Numbered from the stretch's first letter, positions 46,509 to 55,962 are shown. The stretch: DNA of 64,000 nucleotides from Luminiphilus syltensis NOR5-1B (GCF_000158175.1 NZ_DS999411.1:1256977-1320976); one strand, 5' to 3'. Notes: generated by a model not told the origin, from the sequence alone. Made by a program: numbers and translations.

Positions 46509-48920
46509 ATGTCAATTATCGAATTGCGAGCCACCTCCCTTGCAACACCTATTGCTCCAGGTTTCCCGAAATCCAAAGTGGCAACCATTGCCAACCCTTC
46601 GATTCACGCCAGGCTGTGCTCCTCGGTTTCTGTTTTGCTTTTACTCATCCCTGGAATATCCATTTCCGCGGCTGCCCAGACATCGGTAGTGCTTGAAGAA
46701 GTGATTGTGACCGCCCAGAAACGTTCGGAAAATGTACAGGATGTTCCAATATCAATGATCGCGTTTAGCGGTGATCAGCTGGAGGCGTCTGGTATCGATA
46801 CGCTAATAGATCTGCAGAATTTCGTACCTAACTTGAACATCGGACAAGGTTCCCAGTTAGCGAACACTAGAATTATGATGCGCGGCGTAGGTTCAGCCGG
46901 TAATAATGCTATAGAACCCAGCGTCGGTACGTTCATCGATGGTGTGTTCTATGCCCGGCCCTCTGCTGTACTGGGAAACCTTGTAGACATCCAGAGCGTC
47001 GAGGTATTACGTGGTCCTCAAGGTACCCTATTTGGCCGGAACACGCCTATGGGCGCGTTGAGCATTTCTACAAAAAAGCCGACTGATGAATTGTCGGGGC
47101 GAGTAAAGTTGGGCCTCGGGGATTATGGCATGCGGACGGGTACCGGGATCGTCAACATACCACTCGCAGACTCGGTCGCTGCGCGAATTTCCGGGTCGTA
47201 TTCTGACAGGGACGGATTCGGCACAACGACCTTTACCGGTGCCGGTCCGACCGGAGATTTTGGTGAACGCGAGGATACGGTGGTCCGTGCTAAATTTCTA
47301 TTTGATATCTCGGAATCCTGGCAGGCTACCTTGAGCGCCGACTACTCGGAGACCGATCAGGGCGCTCCGGTAACGGAAACCCTGCCCCAGACCAATCCAC
47401 AATTTGGTGGATTCGAGGCCTACACGGCGAGGGTTCTGGGCCTTTTTGGCGATATTGTAGAAATAGGCGATCCTGACGACTACACGATAAATAAGCCGGT
47501 GAGAGACAGGACCGTGGACGAGCAATGGGGTTTGGCACTGGATATCACCGGCGATATCGGGGAGCACTCGATTCGTTCAATAACGGCCTACCGCGATTGG
47601 GAAAACGATGTGAAGAGCACTGATTTTGTCCTTGCCGCTGACTTTTTATTGCGGGACGGCAATTTCGCCACAGAGTCGTTTTCCCAGGAGTTTCAGCTAC
47701 TTTCACCTGAAGGCCAACGGCTAGAGTACGTGCTTGGACTGTATTACTACGAAGAAGATTATGACATTGGTGAGCAGTTTAATCTCGGAAGCCAATTCTG
47801 TAGCTTTGTCCCCCCGCCTCTCAGACCTAGATGCAGCGGAGCGCCTCAGAGCCCTGCGAGCACGGTTGATTACAGTCAGTCCCTTGAGAGTTTTGCCGGC
47901 TTTGGTCAGATGACGTATCACATCAGTGAGGATTGGAGTGCCACAGCAGGTCTGAGATTCACCAGAGATGAAAAAGAGGCTGAAATTACTCAGGTTACGA
48001 GTAACCCTATTCTCTCTATCCTGGGTTTCAGAGCTTCACTTCCCTTACTGGAGCTAGATCGCTCGGACAGTCAGCCAACCTGGCTACTGAGTAGCCAGTA
48101 CACCCTTACGGAAGACATGATGCTCTATGCGTCAGTCTCTACAGGGTTCAAATCTGGCGGTTTCAATTCTCAGGGTAGCGGCGATCCGTTGACTGCGGAA
48201 GAACGATCCTTTGATCCGGAGGAGACCACCAACTATGAAGTTGGGATTAAGTCTACTCTTGCAGAAGGCAAGCTGATCGCTAACGCCACAGTCTATAGAA
48301 CTGAAGTTGCAGATCTTCAGGATCGGACTCTTGATGCGGACACCGCAAGCTTCCTGGTGAAAAACGCCGCAGAACTGACGCAGCAAGGTGTTGAGTTTGA
48401 ACTACGTGCCCGGCCAACAGCGGCTTTGGACTTGTCGCTTACAGGAGCCTATCTGGACTCGGAGTTTGATTCATACCCTGGTGCTTCCGGGCTCCCGGCA
48501 GGCCTGCCGCAGGATCTCGCGGGACAACGTAACCACAGAAGTCCCAAGTGGGAACTGTCAACGGTTGCCCAGTTGACGCTTCCACTGGCCGATTCGGGAA
48601 TGGACTGGTTCGTCAGAGGGGAATACAGTTTTAGAGACGAGATGAACGTGGGTACGACAACGAATGGTAATCGGCAGACGGTTCAGGATGCCTATAGCCT
48701 GGTCAATCTGCGCGGTGGCCTAATGGATCGAGAAGGTCGTTGGCAGGTATCGGCACATCTGGAGAATGCGACTGACGAGGCCTATTGCCAAACCATGTTC
48801 GAGCAACCTCTTGGCGGTCCACTCCGAGCAGTAGATGCCCAGACAAATACATCACTCGTTAATTGTATCCTCGGATCGCCGCGGATGTGGTCTGTGGAGG
48901 TGGAGTACAATTTTGATTGA
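46509..48920 (+). CDS. TonB-dependent outer-membrane receptor (island)
   Basis: 803 residues from ATG 46509. The N-terminal region is long: a hydrophobic signal core at about 38-54, ending AAAQ, then the TonB box VLEEVIVTAQKR. Plug blocks (MMRGVGSAGNNAIEPSVGTFIDG and VEVLRGPQGTLFGRNTPMGALS, in parts) and a barrel ending VEVEYNFD follow. Extracellular loops have CSF...RPRC and, near the end, YCQTMFE...VNC cysteine pairs. A later start is possible, but the promoter placement suits this one. The dyad operator in front links it to the sulfatases and the PrnB-like operon. Ligand unknown. Confidence 0.93.
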   Translation: MSIIELRATSLATPIAPGFPKSKVATIANPSIHARLCSSVSVLLLLIPGISISAAAQTSVVLEEVIVTAQKRSENVQDVPISMIAFSGDQLEASGIDTLIDLQNFVPNLNIGQGSQLANTRIMMRGVGSAGNNAIEPSVGTFIDGVFYARPSAVLGNLVDIQSVEVLRGPQGTLFGRNTPMGALSISTKKPTDELSGRVKLGLGDYGMRTGTGIVNIPLADSVAARISGSYSDRDGFGTTTFTGAGPTGDFGEREDTVVRAKFLFDISESWQATLSADYSETDQGAPVTETLPQTNPQFGGFEAYTARVLGLFGDIVEIGDPDDYTINKPVRDRTVDEQWGLALDITGDIGEHSIRSITAYRDWENDVKSTDFVLAADFLLRDGNFATESFSQEFQLLSPEGQRLEYVLGLYYYEEDYDIGEQFNLGSQFCSFVPPPLRPRCSGAPQSPASTVDYSQSLESFAGFGQMTYHISEDWSATAGLRFTRDEKEAEITQVTSNPILSILGFRASLPLLELDRSDSQPTWLLSSQYTLTEDMMLYASVSTGFKSGGFNSQGSGDPLTAEERSFDPEETTNYEVGIKSTLAEGKLIANATVYRTEVADLQDRTLDADTASFLVKNAAELTQQGVEFELRARPTAALDLSLTGAYLDSEFDSYPGASGLPAGLPQDLAGQRNHRSPKWELSTVAQLTLPLADSGMDWFVRGEYSFRDEMNVGTTTNGNRQTVQDAYSLVNLRGGLMDREGRWQVSAHLENATDEAYCQTMFEQPLGGPLRAVDAQTNTSLVNCILGSPRMWSVEVEYNFD

Positions 48921-49214
48921 TGGGTTCCTTGCAGCAGTTTAAAAAGAAGAGTGTGCGTAAGGAGTCATAGCGCTGTGCGGTTCTTTTCCCGTGGGCTCAG
49001 TTTTCTCGAGTTTAAAATCTGCGTCTGCGACGCGTGGAGTATTTCTTTTATCAGATTCGCACCGCGCTCGATGCGTTAAAGATTCAGACCCATGGATTTC
49101 CCACGGTGCCGTAGCTCCCCCGGCCTATGAAACAGCCTCATTTTTAGTGCCGGTTGTGACATCGGAACTGTGGGATAGTCACTGCACCATAGTAAATAGG
49201 ACGGACATACACCG

Positions 49215-50495
49215 ATGATAGACATTAGGGTAAAAAACCGTGCGTGCCGCAACATCTTCCGGCCTCTGACGGTCCTTTTCCTTGGTTGCCTGTTATTGCC
49301 GCTGGCCGGGATCGCCGAGAAAAACGATAGTGTAAACTCCCGTGCGTTTCACCTATGGGTAGCCTCCGACAGTCATCTGGACGGAGACCTTAAGAAGCGC
49401 AAAAGACCAGGTGGCGACGCTATTATTCCCCGGGAATCCCTCGCCGAAGCGATTAGGCAATCCGAGGGTTATAACAACGATGCTGCGCCAGCATTTGACT
49501 GGCACATCGGCCTGCTTTTGGGTGACTTTTCGGGAACACACGCCGCCACGCCCTCGGAAGCGGAAGGGCGCGAAGTGGTTCGCCAATTCGGGTCGCTACG
49601 TACGCATAAACGCGAGGACATTTATACCTTAATAGGCAATACAGATGCCTCGCCTGGGCAGGAATGGGCACGGAAGTGGATCGATCCTGCCGGTGAAAAT
49701 CCCGGGGTTTCCGGTGTCGACAAACGCAAAATGACCTATCCCATAGACGGTACCTGGGAAAGATACTCATTCCGGGTGGGTAATATGCTTTTCCTGATGA
49801 TGTCCGATCGTAATGATCTCGCTCCGCCCATTGGTAAGCAAGGCAAGCAGCGCGGCAACTATCCGGCCGGTGCTGTCACGATGGAGACATTTGAGTGGTG
49901 GAAGAAGATGGTTGAGTCAAATCCTGATTCCATAATCATCTCAGCCCATCACCACATGCTCAGGGATACGACGGTGGCATCCGATCGATGGGAGGGTTAC
50001 GGTGTCGGCTCGAAGGAAGAATTTGTTGAGAAATGGCAGCGCCTATATCCCGAGGTTCCGTTTGGAGAGCGCACACCGCTGCATCCCGAAGACTGGAGGT
50101 ATCATGGGTATTTTCCTGACGGTGCCCCTGAAGGTGCCTCCTACCTGTACTTTGTGGGTGACCGCGCGGATGCTGGGTTATTCGAGTCCTATCTCGAAGA
50201 ACATCCGGGTGCCATCGATATCTGGTTAGGTGGTCATACCCATTCCGCACCTGGTGATACCTTCGGTGATAAATCCCATGTAGAGAAAAAATGGGGTGTT
50301 AACTTCATCAACGTGGCTGCCCTGACCAAAAATCTCGTCCGTAAGTACCCACCAAATAGCCGGCTTCTGAGCTTTAGCCCCGGCAGTAATACAGCCAAAG
50401 TGGCGTTCTATATGCATGACGACCAACTCTCGCCGCGCGGCTGGTATGCCGAGATGGCAAGAGAGATTGAATTGGGCAAACCCTTTGAATGGTAA
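49215..50495 (+). CDS. Secreted calcineurin-like metallophosphoesterase with altered GNH motif
   Basis: 426 residues with a signal peptide (about 13-34). The metal motifs are D52-x-H54 (ASDSHLDG), LLGDFSG, IGNTD, SAHHHML and LGGHTHS. In the third, the usual GNH(D/E) is GNTD, so the histidine that stabilises the transition state in this superfamily is replaced by Thr. The protein may have altered chemistry or use another residue. It sits 294 bases after the TonB receptor on the same strand and may act on the same periplasmic substrate. I see no clear ribosome site. Confidence 0.85.
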   Translation: MIDIRVKNRACRNIFRPLTVLFLGCLLLPLAGIAEKNDSVNSRAFHLWVASDSHLDGDLKKRKRPGGDAIIPRESLAEAIRQSEGYNNDAAPAFDWHIGLLLGDFSGTHAATPSEAEGREVVRQFGSLRTHKREDIYTLIGNTDASPGQEWARKWIDPAGENPGVSGVDKRKMTYPIDGTWERYSFRVGNMLFLMMSDRNDLAPPIGKQGKQRGNYPAGAVTMETFEWWKKMVESNPDSIIISAHHHMLRDTTVASDRWEGYGVGSKEEFVEKWQRLYPEVPFGERTPLHPEDWRYHGYFPDGAPEGASYLYFVGDRADAGLFESYLEEHPGAIDIWLGGHTHSAPGDTFGDKSHVEKKWGVNFINVAALTKNLVRKYPPNSRLLSFSPGSNTAKVAFYMHDDQLSPRGWYAEMAREIELGKPFEW

Positions 50496-50588
50496 GCCAC
50501 CACGCCGTCATGGACCTTGGGCCACTGGGCAGGGGCTTTGCTTAGCCTTTGTGTCTTTTTGTCTATGTCCCCTAAGCCGAACCCAAAT

Positions 50589-51032
50589 TTAGGGTAACTG
50601 ATCTTCAAGCTTTTCCATGAGTTTGTAGAGTTGGGAGATTTCGGTTTTGCTGAAGTTCCTAAGCCATTCGCTTTGCATGTCATTCACAACCCTGGCGGCC
50701 TCAGCAAACGTCGAGATCCCAAGCGTTGTCAATGTGATCTTGTTCTGCCTGCGGTCGTATTCTTCGAATTTTCGGCTAACCCATTTTTTACTCACCAACT
50801 TGTCTAGAGTGCGATTTACACGTGACCGAGAGAGCGCGCTCTGATCTTGCAAGAATTTTGAAGAAGCACTCCCGTACTCCGTCAGGATGGCAAGAATTCG
50901 CCACTCGGGGGATGTGACATTGTATTTTTTATAACCCTGGGCTGACATCTTACCGAAATCTTCACTAATTCTAGTTAGACGATACGGTATGAAGGCTTTT
51001 AAATTGATCGGTTTGTCTTCTTCGGATTTCAT
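50589..51032 (-). CDS. MarR-family transcriptional regulator, copy 2
   Basis: 147 residues from ATG 51032. The winged helix region reads SPEWRILAILTEYGSASSKFL, ALSRSRVNRTLDKLVSKKWV and EYDRRQNKITLTTLGIS (in parts). It is only distantly like the MarR at 41708; the recognition helices differ, so the two probably bind different sites or respond to different ligands. It is convergent with the phosphoesterase gene. Its own upstream region has no TTGACATRTCAA dyad, only a half site TTGACAT near 51342. Confidence 0.88.
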   Translation of the reverse strand: MKSEEDKPINLKAFIPYRLTRISEDFGKMSAQGYKKYNVTSPEWRILAILTEYGSASSKFLQDQSALSRSRVNRTLDKLVSKKWVSRKFEEYDRRQNKITLTTLGISTFAEAARVVNDMQSEWLRNFSKTEISQLYKLMEKLEDQLP

Positions 51033-51661
51033 TGTTCATACTTTGCTATGCGATCGAAGATCGGTTTGTTTGATACCACTATGACCACGGTAATTTTCCG
51101 CAATCATAAAGGAAAAGCGGGCCGGAAACGTCGACATACTCGGATGATTTCACGCTATGGATTCGTGTGGACCGGAAACGTTTATAGGTCGATTCTTTAA
51201 AACCTGACTTTTTCTGTGAGCAGGCGTTTGCTGATCAAGAAATCATCGGGCCTTTGAAGGGAATCGGTTGAACCAATCAGACCAACTTCAAGATTAAGAA
51301 CCGCAATGCTACAGCTGGTTAGCGTATCGCCAAGTATTCGCTTTGACATGCCCCCATGACAATTCAGCAATCTGAAGACTTAGAGCAAACTGGTCGGACT
51401 CAAATCGCGCCAACACGTTGTATTCGAATAGGTTTCGGCACATGGTGGAGGCGGCGAATTTTCGCTGTCCTGTCGGATAAATAAGACCTGGAAAGAGGGG
51501 ACGGTGATGGCGGAGCAGTACTTCTTTGCCGATGGTGATAACACGACTCCTCCAGGCAACTGATCGCTAACCGGCGGCCAGTTCGCAGTATGACTTGCAC
51601 TGAAAATGCCGCAGGCGCCATAACCCATTGTGAAGTCTGGTAGCGATTGCTTTCGGATTAA
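51033..51661. other. Intergenic region
   Basis: 629 bases with no supported gene. It has a TTGACATG half site near 51342 and, at 51506-51562, a short frame with QYFFADGDNTTPPGN that looks like a gene fragment but is too short to place. Confidence 0.35.
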
Positions 51662-51982
51662 TTAGATATCATCGTTCGCCAATGTCACATTCAGGCCGTT
51701 GAGATCGTCGCTGAAAAGAATCTGGCAGCTGAGCCGAGACATACCAGGCTCAAAAGTCATAGCGACCTCTACGGAATCAAGCTCTTTCGGGTCCGGTTTG
51801 GGAAGCTTGTCGTACCAATCTGACTGAACGTGGACATGGCATGTGGCGCAAGCACCTTCACCACCACAGATGGCCTCAATCGGAAAGCCGGCATCCCGTA
51901 TAACTTCCATCAGTTTTTCGCCCGGCTGGGCTTCTAACTGATGTATGTCCCCTTCGTGGTCGGTTAGATTAATTACGCCCAT
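51662..51982 (-). CDS. [2Fe-2S] ferredoxin, adrenodoxin type
   Basis: 106 residues; GGAGTCC precedes ATG 51982. Cluster ligands are Cys39, Cys45, Cys48 (CGGEGACATC) and Cys86 (SCQI). The fold and the vertebrate-type spacing fit ferredoxins that feed P450s, Rieske oxygenases or other redox enzymes. It lies 43 bases after the RdhA-like gene on the same strand, in the usual place for a dedicated electron donor. It could also serve the P450 at 36487. Confidence 0.94.
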   Translation of the reverse strand: MGVINLTDHEGDIHQLEAQPGEKLMEVIRDAGFPIEAICGGEGACATCHVHVQSDWYDKLPKPDPKELDSVEVAMTFEPGMSRLSCQILFSDDLNGLNVTLANDDI

Positions 51983-52025
51983 TCTGGACTCCTATTTACT
52001 CATGTATGAATCGTGTGAAGAGACT

Positions 52026-53273
52026 CTATTTTCCGATGGTTAAGCTGGAATAACGCTTGGCTTGAGCCGTTCTGACTTTCCACCACCAGCTAGCCTTCTT
52101 TTTTGTATGTGAATTAAACTTGTCGTCAAGCCACAGTGCGAGTCGACGGAAGCGCGTTCCCGCGAGCCACAGCCAGGCTCGATCAAAATAGTTATCAAAG
52201 GTGCGGTTGTACGGGCAAACTCGTATACACACCGAGCACTCGGTGTTCTGGCTACACCAGAATTTGAAACACTTGTCTGCATCGGTAGTCCATTTCGTCA
52301 CGCCTTTGGTGTTAGAGATGCTAATCGGCTCCGATGTGGGCTCTCCTTTTGGGATCGCCTGGGGCGGACAGGCGTCCGAGCACTTCCTGCAAACCGAGCA
52401 AAATTTCTGGACGCCGAACTCAATGGGTTTATCTGCTGTGAGTGGTAAATTAGTAAAGACCCGGGTGAATCTGACACGGGAACCAAACTCCGGCGTTATC
52501 GCCAGCCCGGCACGACTATACTCAGCCAATCCGGCCTGAATAGCATAAGGAATCGATGGGCCGGTATCGTTCATGCAGGCATAGGCTTCATAACCCAGAT
52601 TGCGGATAAATTGCGCCAGAGAAATACTGGTTGAGGCATCCTTGGAATAGCCGATTCCGCTAGAGGCCCCCGAGAGAGCCGATGGCACTGTGCGGTTAAG
52701 GGATAGTGGCATCTCACTCGCGAGAACGATGCAATGAGTCATATGCTCGGGTAATTCCTGCGGAACTTCTTTGGGTTCATTGTCTGACAACCCCGGCTTG
52801 AGCGTCTGCCGTCTGAATGTTTTATCGTAGACCCAACGCTCGTCGTAGTCTGCGACGCCGACCAGATCGGCGCCGAGCATAATCGCCGCGTTTTTTACGA
52901 TTGCTGTTGTTTCCTCAGGGGTCCCCGTTTCAACCTTTTCGTGCCAACCTTCTTCGTGAATTGAGTAGAGATCCTGAAATCCTTCTGACCTGCCTGGGGC
53001 AAACTGCCGCAACATCGTGGCCATGTGCCATGCCGCGTTTCGAAGGGCGTAATCGAGATGCTGGTAACCCTCACCTTTGCGCGGTTTAGCGTGTGGCATC
53101 AGGTAAGCCTGAAAAAAGTTTGAGGCTCTTTTGCCTTGTAGTGGTGCATCCCAGGTCGACCGAGCGAACGCATCATTTTTCTGGCTAAATCGTTGGAAGT
53201 CGGCGCCAACCTTGAACCCAGTCTCCTTGTCGATAGGTCGGGCATGAGAACTGGCGATTATTTGTGATGGCAT
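52026..53273 (-). CDS. Reductive dehalogenase-like corrinoid/iron-sulfur protein, copy 2
   Basis: 415 residues from ATG 53273 with GGAGA before it; the open frame extends to 53375 without family features. [4Fe-4S] ligands: C292-x2-C295-x2-C298-x3-C302-P and C335 with C346-x2-C349-x3-C353-P. DKPIEFGVQKFCSVCRKC (285-299) is a strong RdhA signature, as are RNLGYEAYACMND and AGLAEYSRAGLAITPEFG. No Tat signal and no RdhB. The ferredoxin gene follows at once. Compared with copy 1 the N-terminal YALRNAAWH block and the WLDDK block near the end are kept, so the two form one subfamily. Confidence 0.88.
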   Translation of the reverse strand: MPSQIIASSHARPIDKETGFKVGADFQRFSQKNDAFARSTWDAPLQGKRASNFFQAYLMPHAKPRKGEGYQHLDYALRNAAWHMATMLRQFAPGRSEGFQDLYSIHEEGWHEKVETGTPEETTAIVKNAAIMLGADLVGVADYDERWVYDKTFRRQTLKPGLSDNEPKEVPQELPEHMTHCIVLASEMPLSLNRTVPSALSGASSGIGYSKDASTSISLAQFIRNLGYEAYACMNDTGPSIPYAIQAGLAEYSRAGLAITPEFGSRVRFTRVFTNLPLTADKPIEFGVQKFCSVCRKCSDACPPQAIPKGEPTSEPISISNTKGVTKWTTDADKCFKFWCSQNTECSVCIRVCPYNRTFDNYFDRAWLWLAGTRFRRLALWLDDKFNSHTKKKASWWWKVRTAQAKRYSSLTIGK

Positions 53274-53661
53274 ATATTTCTCCACGGGCACGTGATGCCT
53301 ACGCTGGTTTCGTTTTTTAACGAATAAATAGTCTCGAACGGGAGTATTATTACTCCCGAATGGGATTATATGCAAGGGCTAACTTGCCGTTGATGGGCAC
53401 CTTTGTGATGACCTTGTTGCAGCCAGATATACGTATTTAAGACTCCTAATATCGATAAATGGATAAGAGAAGGAGCGATTTTTACTGCAGTCTAATGAGC
53501 GCGCCCACTTTGCCTGCCCAGTAGGGCAGCAGGTCAGCTATTGAGCTTTGTGATTTATTGACGATGTAGGGTTGATCGCATGCCATCAATGGCGCTATAT
53601 CCCGAATTATCTCGCGCGTGCAAAGGTAGAGAGGCGTCTGACTCTAAAAATCCTCAAAGCA
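53274..53661. other. Intergenic region upstream of RdhA-like copy 2
   Basis: Holds the promoter and dyads at 53339-53370. No terminator was seen for the kynureninase-like gene's end at 53662, and no gene. Confidence 0.45.
53339..53370 (-). promoter_or_regulatory. -10 box and hairpin/operator of RdhA-like copy 2
   Basis: On the minus strand TATAAT (53370-53365) is followed, at about +1 to +20, by a perfect dyad: CGGGAGTA (53339-53346), loop TTAT, TACTCCCG (53351-53358). Just upstream GCAAG-N6-CTTGC lies in the spacer. The -35 is poor, as in activator-dependent promoters. Confidence 0.5.
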
Positions 53662-54780
53662 TTAGCTCGATATCGCCCCAAGGACTACGGACATTTCAGA
53701 ATCATCGTTATAGACATGAGGTGACATCCGAATCCCCATAGACCGGACATCAAAGGCAACTTGCGCTTCGCGCAAACGAGTGCAGACCGTCTCCATTCGA
53801 TCAACCGTAAAGTCTAAAACCACTGTGCCGCCTCGTTGCTCAGCGGCCGACGGCGTCACCAAAATATCTGGCGGTGTTGCATCGATAATACGTTGAGTAA
53901 GAGCCAGATTGTGCTGGCGTACCTGTTCGACTCCAACCCGGTTTATTAGCCGGATGCTGTTGGTGGCTGTCACATAGGGTTGTACCGACGGCGTTCCACC
54001 CCAGAACCGCAGGGCATCCTGGGCGTATCGAAAGTTATACATATCAAACTCAAAGGGATTTTCATGGGAGAACCAACCTACATCGGTTGGCTCACACTCT
54101 GCTAACCGCTCGGAGTCCACCCAAAGAAACCCCGCTCCCGGACCGCCGCACAACCACTTCACACAGGAACCCATTACAAAATCGGCCTGCCACACTTGCA
54201 GGTCGATAGGGACTACACCTACAGACTGCGCTATATCCACAACTGTCATGATATTCTGGTGACGGGCCTTTGCGCATATGTCGGCCACGGGTACTTGCGA
54301 ACCCGTGTTCGAATGTACGTGGGTAATGAGCGCAAGCCCAACATCCTCGGTAAGATACTGCGCCCATACCGCTGCATCCAGGGTGTTCTCGCTGGCGGGA
54401 ATCGCACGCAGATTGAAACCATACTTTTTGGCCTGCTCCAACACAAAAGCGATGGAAGGGAAGTCCTCCTCGGTATACAGGATGGTCCGCCTCTGCTCGG
54501 GAACAGAAAGGCTCTGCAGGATTTTTGTTAGCGCGCTGGACAAGTTTACCTGCGGACAGAAATTCTCGCGCTGCCCGGTTAACAGGATTGCCAGTTCGTC
54601 CCTGAAGCTTTCGATGCATTCGAGCCAGAACGGCCAGACGTTTTCCCCGGCATGCTTCCAGGGATTCAGAAAGTCATTAATCAAGGCGTCATCTGTTGTC
54701 GTAAGTGGGCGTCCCACTGAATGGCTTAACAGGTAAATTCCCGTCGCAGGGACAAAGTGTTCCTTGTAAGAGATTTTCAT
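53662..54780 (-). CDS. Kynureninase-like class V PLP enzyme
   Basis: 372 residues. The PLP lysine is K208 in SCVKWLCGGPGAGFLW; the K-x-L-x-G-G-P-G pattern is that of kynureninases. VDIAQS (181-186) supplies the Asp that pairs with the pyridine nitrogen. The N-terminal YLLSHSVGR replaces the kynureninase YLDGNSLG. Kynureninase splits kynurenine to anthranilate and alanine. It starts 12 bases after the PrnB-like gene and has no ribosome site of its own, so it is probably coupled. A bond cleavage on the product of that protein is the obvious guess; a desulfurase or epimerase role is possible. Confidence 0.85.
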   Translation of the reverse strand: MKISYKEHFVPATGIYLLSHSVGRPLTTTDDALINDFLNPWKHAGENVWPFWLECIESFRDELAILLTGQRENFCPQVNLSSALTKILQSLSVPEQRRTILYTEEDFPSIAFVLEQAKKYGFNLRAIPASENTLDAAVWAQYLTEDVGLALITHVHSNTGSQVPVADICAKARHQNIMTVVDIAQSVGVVPIDLQVWQADFVMGSCVKWLCGGPGAGFLWVDSERLAECEPTDVGWFSHENPFEFDMYNFRYAQDALRFWGGTPSVQPYVTATNSIRLINRVGVEQVRQHNLALTQRIIDATPPDILVTPSAAEQRGGTVVLDFTVDRMETVCTRLREAQVAFDVRSMGIRMSPHVYNDDSEMSVVLGAISS

Positions 54781-54792
54781 TGGGAGCGTGAT

Positions 54793-55962
54793 TCAAGCAA
54801 GGCTGGCGCGCAATTTCTGCATATCGGAAAACCGGCTTGGAATATCGTCCCTATCCGCCGCCGAGCGAAGGTCCGCAAGTTTGCGCAGGGAGCGCAGTAA
54901 TACGGGCAGAGGCGGCCCGCTGGCAGTCAGGCCCGGTTTCTCAGACAAGCCCATATTATCGGCAGGCTTTTCAATGAACTTGGACACAAGCTGCTCGTGA
55001 TGCTGCAAGGCAGTCGCACCATGCGCCTTCGCAACATCGAGGAACAAAGCCACGTTCTTCTGGTACCAGCTCTCTGTATGGTTGGTAATTGATTCGCGTA
55101 GAAACTGATCCAGCAGGCTTTCACGGCTCATGCAGTCCCGTAGAATTAATTGATCATCAGGCGTCATGAAAAGAAATTTGTCGACCAGCAGTTGCGAGTA
55201 GTAAGAATCATCGGCGCGGCAAACGCCCAATAACAAATCGATTACATTAATGCCGGCGAAATCGCCTGCGTTGGCTCCTCGGTATTCGTGAAGTCCTACC
55301 CGATGCGGCTTATAGTAGGGTCGCACACAATAGAAGAATCGGTCGGTATCCAATTGGGTGAACAGCTCATTATTTGATGTGAGAACATCCTCCAGAGCTC
55401 GCCTGGCAACCAGCAAAAGGTCGGCGGTAATGGGATGTGACACCCCCAGAGGCAGAATGCGAAGCAATGCCTCAGAAGCGCGAATAAAGGCAAGCTCGGC
55501 CCGGGTATTGTGGGTAAGAAAAAGGATCTCGTCAGGCAGGGACGTGAACGATTTAGCGACGCCATTAATTGCGTAATTGTGATTTTCCAGGTGAGCAGAG
55601 GCGAAGCGTGGAACTACTCCCAACGAAGCGCCCAGTTGCATTGCCAGGGCCGAGGCCTCCACCAGGGGCGATTTGGTTTCCCGGGACGGTTCAGTGATCA
55701 TATGGCGGCGGCAGGCCGCCATATAAAGACCGACATTACCCAGCAATGAAAACCCTGCATCGAAACCTTCGTTGGTGTTACCTTCTTTCAGTAGATCGAC
55801 GATGAATGACTTTCCTTCTTTTTCTAACTGTCGCTTCAGTTCATCTCCCTTGCCTTCGACTTCCTCTGGCATCTCACTGGAAAAATAGATTTCCTCAAGT
55901 GCTGTATTCAGGGCGACAAAGTCGCTTCGTATCCAGTTATCTAGTCGCTCAGTATTCGTCAT
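54793..55962 (-). CDS. PrnB-like (DUF1864) protein of the tryptophan/indoleamine dioxygenase superfamily
   Basis: 389 residues from ATG 55962 (GTG 55977 would add five). The block RFFYCVRPYYKPHRVG and EYRGANAG matches PrnB FYELRPFYEPIRVG and SYLGPG; GNVGLYMAACRRH and the C-terminal TASGPPLPVLLRSLRKL also align. His321 or His322 lies where PrnB has its haem ligand. PrnB is a haem protein that rearranges chlorotryptophan in pyrrolnitrin synthesis; a Shewanella DUF1864 structure also shows the dioxygenase fold. The reaction of DUF1864 proteins is not settled to my knowledge. It is first gene of an operon with a kynureninase-like enzyme, under the 56243 promoter. Confidence 0.82.
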   Translation of the reverse strand: MTNTERLDNWIRSDFVALNTALEEIYFSSEMPEEVEGKGDELKRQLEKEGKSFIVDLLKEGNTNEGFDAGFSLLGNVGLYMAACRRHMITEPSRETKSPLVEASALAMQLGASLGVVPRFASAHLENHNYAINGVAKSFTSLPDEILFLTHNTRAELAFIRASEALLRILPLGVSHPITADLLLVARRALEDVLTSNNELFTQLDTDRFFYCVRPYYKPHRVGLHEYRGANAGDFAGINVIDLLLGVCRADDSYYSQLLVDKFLFMTPDDQLILRDCMSRESLLDQFLRESITNHTESWYQKNVALFLDVAKAHGATALQHHEQLVSKFIEKPADNMGLSEKPGLTASGPPLPVLLRSLRKLADLRSAADRDDIPSRFSDMQKLRASLA

